DNA of 64,000 nucleotides from Halopseudomonas pelagia. GTDB taxonomy: Bacteria > Pseudomonadota > Gammaproteobacteria > Pseudomonadales > Pseudomonadaceae. Location: the NCBI RefSeq assembly GCF_009497895.1, contig NZ_CP033116.1:1116001-1180000 (forward strand). Reading direction: 5' to 3'. Shown here piece by piece: positions 59,901 to 64,000 of the stretch. The notes beneath the pieces were generated by a model, which saw nothing but the letters and a program-made list of their open reading frames with translations, was not told the origin of the DNA and did not search any database. Each line of letters begins with the position of its first letter. The stretch's first letter is position 1. A program made the position numbers and the translations under genes.

Positions 59901-60257
59901 TTCAAGGTTCTGGCTGGCAAACTGGCGACGTATGCTTTCGGAATCCTGTGCACGCAGATTCTCCATTTGCTGGCGGGCCGCACGTATCCGCTCCGGAGCG
60001 CGCTGTAGCTCCTCTTCCAGTTTTGTGGTGTCTTCGGCGAGTTTCTGAGTGCGCTCAAGGTAGGTCAGGGTGTTCTGGTAGGCTTCCTGGAACTCGCGCT
60101 TTTCCGCATCCGGCTGCGTACTCTCGGCGAGTGTGGTGATCTCGGTCTGCAGGGATTCGATAGATTGTTCGATTTCCGACTGGGCCAGGGCATGACCGGC
60201 CAGAGCCCATTGACCCAGTAACAGGGCACTGCACAACAGTTTGAAAAAACGCGACAT
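56910..60257 (-). CDS. MscK/KefA-type large mechanosensitive channel
   Basis: A 1115-residue inner-membrane channel. Signal peptide 1-26 (HALAQ). A long periplasmic coiled coil of about 450 residues (rich in Glu, Gln, Arg and Leu) follows, then about 10 membrane segments, then the MscS core: [30 protein letters not shown] near the C-terminus, with the pore-lining helix and the beta domain ([24 protein letters not shown]), and a soluble C-terminal domain. Potassium-dependent MscK is the best match by size and layout. The start is chosen at 60257 because the signal peptide begins there; 29 more codons upstream add nothing. Confidence 0.88.
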   Translation of the reverse strand: [1115 protein letters not shown]

Positions 60258-60359
60258 GAAGAGTTTCCAGAATGATCCTGTGCGAAAGGTTAGTCCTACG
60301 CGCAGAGATTGGGAAGCAGCTTCAGCAGGTCCTTCGGCAAACATACGCGAGGATATAAA

Positions 60360-60383
60360 AAAACCGCCCCTGGGGGCGGTTTC
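60360..60383 (-). terminator. Rho-independent terminator of the acyl-CoA dehydrogenase gene
   Basis: The palindrome AAACCGCCCC TG GGGGCGGTTT is flanked on the minus strand by T-rich sequence (TTTTTTTATATC). It lies about 30 bp after the stop of the minus-strand acyl-CoA dehydrogenase and before the MscK gene. The effective loop is six bases (CCTGGG) after opening of the central pairs. Confidence 0.85.
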
Positions 60384-60413
60384 TGTGGCGTGCAGCCAAG
60401 GCGCCGGATCGGA

Positions 60414-62216
60414 TCAGAACCAGTCGTTCTGCATCTCCAGGCAGGTGGCGTCGCGATTTTCCAGAATGCTCAACGCGTGGTGACAAGCCGGTACTTCCCA
60501 GGTCAGGAAGAAACGCGCAGCCTGCAACTTGCCGCGATAGAAGTCCGCGTCGCTGGCCTTGCCGTCGGCCAGTCCGCGTTCGGCACAGACTGCCTGTTCC
60601 AACCAGCGCCAGCCGATGACCATATGCCCGAAGGTATTCAGGTACAGCGCCGAGTTGGCCAATGCCTGGTTGATCTTGCCCTGACCCATATCGCCCAGCA
60701 GCGCCATGGTGACCTTGCCGAGATGCGCGTGCAATTTTTCCAACGGCTCTCGCAGTGCGGTCAGCGAATCGTACTCACTGGCGCGGGCGCAAGTAGCTTG
60801 AATCAGGCCGGACAGTTGTTTGAGCGCGGCGCCGTTGTTCATCGCCACCTTGCGGCCCAGCAGGTCCAGAGACTGAATGCCGTGGGTGCCTTCGTGGATC
60901 GGGTTCAGACGGTTATCACGGTAGTACTGCTCAACCGGATACTCGCGGGTATAACCGGCACCGCCAAGAATCTGAATCGCGTGCTCGTTGGCCTTGAGGC
61001 AAAACTCCGACGGCCAGGATTTGACGATGGGCGTCAGCAGATCCAGCAGTTCCAGCGCAGTGCGGCGCTGCTCCTCGGTCTCCAGAGTTTCGGTGTCGTC
61101 GAACAGGCGGGCGGCATACAAACCCAGGTCAAAGGCGCCTTCCACGTAGGCCTTCTGCGTCAGCAACAGACGTTTTATATCGGTGTGTTCGACGATCGCG
61201 ACCTGGGCGGAGCTGGGGTCCTTGCCATCTGGCAGGCGGCCCTGTGGTCGATCGCGGGCGTATTCCAGCGAGTACAGGTAGCCGGCGTAGCCGAGCATGG
61301 TTGCGCCCATACCGACGCCGATACGTGCTTCGTTCATCATCTGGAACATATAGCTCAAACCCTGATGCGGCTTGCCCACCAGGTAACCTACGCACTCGCC
61401 TTTCTCGCCAAAGTTCAGCGCGGTCGATGTCGTACCGCGCCAGCCCATCTTGTGGAACAGGCCTGCGAGGGCGACGTCATTGCGTGCGCCGACACTGCCG
61501 TCATCATTGACCAGGAACTTGGGCACGATAAACAGCGAGATGCCTTTGACGCCCGGAGGGGCGTCGGGCAGCTTGGCCAGGACCATGTGAACGATGTTGT
61601 CTGACAGCGGGTGATCGCCGCCGGAGATATAGACCTTGTTGCCTTTCAGGCGGTAACTGCCATCTTCAGCGGGTTCTGCCTTGGTGCGGATATCCGACAG
61701 GGACGAGCCAGCGTGCGGCTCGGTCAGCGCCATGGTGCCGAAGAAGCGGCCGTCGATCATCGGCTGCAGGAAGCGTTGCTTCTGCTCGTCATTACCGAAA
61801 GCTTCAATCAGGTTGGCTGCACCCATGGTCAGCATCGCGTAGGAAGAGGTCGCGGCATTGGCAGACTGGAAATGCGCAAAGCAGGCTTGCGACAGCAGGT
61901 TGGGCATCTGCATGCCGCCCTGCTCGAAAGTGCGCGTGGCGTTCAGAAAACCGGCTTCCAGGAAGGCATCGACCGCTGGCTTGATCTCCGGAATCAGCTC
62001 GGCCGCACCATCCACGTACTTGGGCTCGTTTTCGTCGCTTTTGCGGTTGTGCGGAGCGAAATACTTGTCCGCGATGGTGCGTGCAGTGCCAATCGCCGCG
62101 TCGAACGTTTCACGGTTATGGTCAGCGAAGCGTGGTCGCTGGGTCAGACCTTCGGCATCTAGCACTTCGTACAGTTCGAAGGCCAGATTGCGGGAGTCGA
62201 GGAGTGTGTCGGTCAT
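60414..62216 (-). CDS. Acyl-CoA dehydrogenase family protein (about 600 residues)
   Basis: A 600-residue FAD-dependent acyl-CoA dehydrogenase of the large DmdC-like type. The FAD/substrate motif MALTEPHAGSSLSDI (around 165-180), VYISGGDHPLSDN, the FHKMGWRGTTS segment, and the AIQILGGAGYTREYPVEQYYRDNRLNPIHEGTHGIQ block with the base Glu are visible, and a C-terminal helical extension follows from about 460. The substrate chain is unknown. Starts at ATG 62216. Located between srkA and the MscK gene without a clear pathway partner nearby. Confidence 0.92.
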   Translation of the reverse strand: MTDTLLDSRNLAFELYEVLDAEGLTQRPRFADHNRETFDAAIGTARTIADKYFAPHNRKSDENEPKYVDGAAELIPEIKPAVDAFLEAGFLNATRTFEQGGMQMPNLLSQACFAHFQSANAATSSYAMLTMGAANLIEAFGNDEQKQRFLQPMIDGRFFGTMALTEPHAGSSLSDIRTKAEPAEDGSYRLKGNKVYISGGDHPLSDNIVHMVLAKLPDAPPGVKGISLFIVPKFLVNDDGSVGARNDVALAGLFHKMGWRGTTSTALNFGEKGECVGYLVGKPHQGLSYMFQMMNEARIGVGMGATMLGYAGYLYSLEYARDRPQGRLPDGKDPSSAQVAIVEHTDIKRLLLTQKAYVEGAFDLGLYAARLFDDTETLETEEQRRTALELLDLLTPIVKSWPSEFCLKANEHAIQILGGAGYTREYPVEQYYRDNRLNPIHEGTHGIQSLDLLGRKVAMNNGAALKQLSGLIQATCARASEYDSLTALREPLEKLHAHLGKVTMALLGDMGQGKINQALANSALYLNTFGHMVIGWRWLEQAVCAERGLADGKASDADFYRGKLQAARFFLTWEVPACHHALSILENRDATCLEMQNDWF

Positions 62217-62304
62217 GCTCGTTGCCTCTCAAAAAAGATGCGTTGCAGTGTATTCAGTCAAAAGGTGACTGGGAACGGCCATTGATATCTCTTATACGGC
62301 CTGA

Positions 62305-63285
62305 TCAGAACAATCGGAGCAGCGGCTCATCCAGCGCTGCGCGCTGTTCGCGCAGTGTCAGTACTTGATCGGCCCAGTAGCGCTCACTGGCAAACCAGGG
62401 GAAGTGCCGAGGGAACGCCGGATCGTCCCAGCGGCGGGCCAGCCAGGCGCTGTAATGCACCAGGCGCAGCGTGCGCAGGGATTCGATCAGCGCCAGTTGC
62501 CGTGGATCGAAATCATAAAACTCATTATAGCCCTCCACCAGCTCGGCCAACTGCCCCTGGCGTTGGTTGTGATCGCCGGACAGCATCATCCACAGATCCT
62601 GGATGGCTGGACCCTGACGGCAATCGTCCATATCCACCATATACAGGCTCTCGTCGCGCCAGAGCAGATTGCCGACATGCAGATCGCCATGCAGACGAAT
62701 GGTGGAATAGGGATTGGCCTGCATGCGCTGATCGATCACCTGCATCAGATCATCGGCCACGGAGAAATACGCCGGGCGCAGATTTTCCGGGACTATGCCC
62801 GATTCGCGCAGCCAGGCCAGGCTGTCATGGCCGAAATTCTGCACTGTCAGTGTCGGCCGGTGCTTGAACGGCTTCATCGCACCTACCGCATGCAGGCGGC
62901 CGAGCAGGCGGCCGAGCATCAATAAATGATCAGGATTATCCAGCTCGGGCGCGCGACCGCCAAAGCGCTTGAACAGGCTGAAGCGAAAGCCGGCGAATTC
63001 GAACAAGGTGCGGCCGTCGATCTGCATCGGCGGGATAACCGGAATATCGCGGTCGGCCAGCTCCAGCGAATACTCATGTTCTTCGAGAATGGCTTCATCG
63101 CTCCAGCGGTCCGGGCGATAGAACTTGGCGATCAGGGGTTGTTCGCCTTCAATGCCAATTTGAAACACGCGGTTCTCGTAGCTGTTCAGCGTCAGAGTGC
63201 GGGCATCGCTGAGAAACCCCAGCGATTCCACCGCATCCAGCACGGTGTCAGGGGTAAGCAGGGCAAAAGGATGTTGCGAGTCCAT
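62305..63285 (-). CDS. srkA: Stress response kinase SrkA (YihE/RdoA)
   Basis: A 326-residue serine/threonine kinase-like protein of the aminoglycoside-phosphotransferase fold. The catalytic loop IRLHGDLHVGNLLW (around 200) and the metal motif VDMDD (around 217-221) are complete, and the N-terminal NSYENRVFQIGIEGEQPLIAKFYRP contains the conserved Lys. SrkA protects E. coli from stress by counteracting the MazEF toxin, and is part of the Cpx regulon there. In this window it stands alone between ComF and acyl-CoA dehydrogenase genes. Confidence 0.93.
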   Translation of the reverse strand: MDSQHPFALLTPDTVLDAVESLGFLSDARTLTLNSYENRVFQIGIEGEQPLIAKFYRPDRWSDEAILEEHEYSLELADRDIPVIPPMQIDGRTLFEFAGFRFSLFKRFGGRAPELDNPDHLLMLGRLLGRLHAVGAMKPFKHRPTLTVQNFGHDSLAWLRESGIVPENLRPAYFSVADDLMQVIDQRMQANPYSTIRLHGDLHVGNLLWRDESLYMVDMDDCRQGPAIQDLWMMLSGDHNQRQGQLAELVEGYNEFYDFDPRQLALIESLRTLRLVHYSAWLARRWDDPAFPRHFPWFASERYWADQVLTLREQRAALDEPLLRLF

Positions 63286-63419
63286 GGTAGCTCCGCCAGA
63301 CCGAATTAGGCTGCCATGGTGTCACATCCCGGCACACTCGGGTAACGGCGCAATGTAACTGACTGTAGTAACAGCGGTATTCCCGGTCCCTTTTATCGCG
63401 GCAAATAACCCTTCAGACA

Positions 63420-64000
63420 CTAAGGCGTTCTGGCTACGCACCAGACGCTCACGCTGTGCGCGCCAGCCTGCAGCAATGTGTGAGCGGCCTCGTCGGCGGT
63501 GGCGCCAGTAGTCAACACATCATCAATCAGCGCCAGATGCAGGCCAGCCACCTTGTCGGGCGAGGAACAGGCGAAGGCACCCTTGAGGTTGTGTTTTCGC
63601 TGTTGCGCGGTAAGGCCTTGCTGGGTGTGGGTAGCTTGCACCCGTTTGAGCGTCGAACTCAGCAAGGGGCAGGCTAATGCACGGGCTACGGGTCGGGCCA
63701 ACTCCAGGGCCTGATTGAAGCCGCGTTGCGCCTGGCGTTGGCGATACAACGGCATGGGGATCAGCGCGTCGGGCAAAGCGTGCTGCTGTTCCTGATACAT
63801 ATAGGTGACGTAATCCGTTAACAGGTGCGCGAGAAGGCGACCGTAAATCAGTTGGTTGTGGTACTTGAAGGCGGGCACCAGACTATCCAGTGGGAAACGG
63901 TAGAGAAACGGACAGATCACCTGCGAGTAAGCCGGGGGATGCTGTTGGCACTTCCCGCAGAGCTGGCCGGCAAAGGGCAGCGGCAGGGCACATTGGCGGC
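63420..64000 (-). CDS. ComF family phosphoribosyltransferase-like protein (5' end beyond window)
   Basis: The minus-strand frame is open from its stop at 63420 to the end of the window, so the start lies beyond it. About 193 residues are visible. The N-terminal part shows cysteines (CALPLPFAGQLCGKC) of the zinc-finger segment common in ComF proteins. The C-terminal type I phosphoribosyltransferase fold contains the binding loop LALIDDVLTTGATADEA. ComF is required for DNA uptake in naturally competent bacteria, and in others its role is unclear. An internal GTG at 63920 is not the real start. Confidence 0.9.
   Translation of the reverse strand, partial: RQCALPLPFAGQLCGKCQQHPPAYSQVICPFLYRFPLDSLVPAFKYHNQLIYGRLLAHLLTDYVTYMYQEQQHALPDALIPMPLYRQRQAQRGFNQALELARPVARALACPLLSSTLKRVQATHTQQGLTAQQRKHNLKGAFACSSPDKVAGLHLALIDDVLTTGATADEAAHTLLQAGAHSVSVWCVARTP

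Noticed and set aside
60309..61604. Plus-strand frame of 431 codons opposite the acyl-CoA dehydrogenase gene
   Set aside because: Antisense shadow; the dehydrogenase on the minus strand has all family motifs.

Overview
The window looks like a chromosomal segment of a Pseudomonadaceae bacterium with moderately high GC. Several gene blocks, recognised by product and order, match Pseudomonas aeruginosa: gatCBA facing mreBCD-maf-rng-yhdP-nitrilase-tldD; lptFG next to pepA-holC-valS; fpvGHJKCDEF; folM-folE-folX with a flavodoxin and a class II aldolase nearby; and rhlB-esterase. The blocks are joined in a different order than in P. aeruginosa, and the protein variants suggest a non-aeruginosa lineage (perhaps near the P. 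pertucinogena/Halopseudomonas group; this placement is an inference). I see no phage, integrase, insertion sequence, CRISPR array, rRNA or tRNA. It is mostly a core-genome region with a few accessory insertions.

Layout. 1-1.6 kb: small conserved Pseudomonas proteins and a YajG lipoprotein. 1.6-4.3 kb: a BetT-type choline transporter and an RlpA-like protein. 4.3-7.7 kb (minus strand): gatC, gatA, gatB. 8.0-18.9 kb (plus strand): mreB, mreC, mreD, maf, rng, yhdP, an omega-amidase-like nitrilase and tldD, covering cell shape, RNA processing, envelope lipid transport and proteolysis. 19-27.8 kb: single-domain asparaginase, GIY-YIG protein, a two-domain GST-like protein, SLC13-type carrier, YadGH-type ABC exporter, TerC, a class D beta-lactamase and a UMF1 transporter. 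27.9-34.0 kb (minus strand): an eight-gene fpv operon behind a Fur box, for reduction of siderophore-bound iron in the periplasm and its handling there. 34.3-43.3 kb: ndpA, valS, holC, pepA and, divergently, lptF-lptG.

43.3-49.6 kb is the most interesting stretch. It holds RDD, HopJ-family and DUF1244 genes, the tetrahydromonapterin operon folM-folE-folX, and then a light-response locus: a DUF6482-like small protein, a DCC-family (DUF393) protein, a class II LitR (MerR-type regulator whose cobalamin ligands are missing) and a short LOV photoreceptor with its photoactive cysteine at position 53. The hexamer TGTACA recurs in the intergenic regions of this locus, including over the fol promoter, at the litR promoter, and in front of a possible small RNA lying between litR and the LOV gene. 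A blue-light regulon with LOV, LitR and pterin synthesis in one place is the system I would follow up.

49.6-64 kb: a Crp/Fnr regulator, aldolase-like protein, YaaA, a PIN-PhoH ATPase, RhlB helicase, carboxylesterase, EfpL, an MscK-type channel, an acyl-CoA dehydrogenase, SrkA kinase and a ComF gene cut by the window end. Two related palindromic elements of 106 and 120 bp (18.9 and 52.1 kb) each end at the stop codon of a minus-strand gene.
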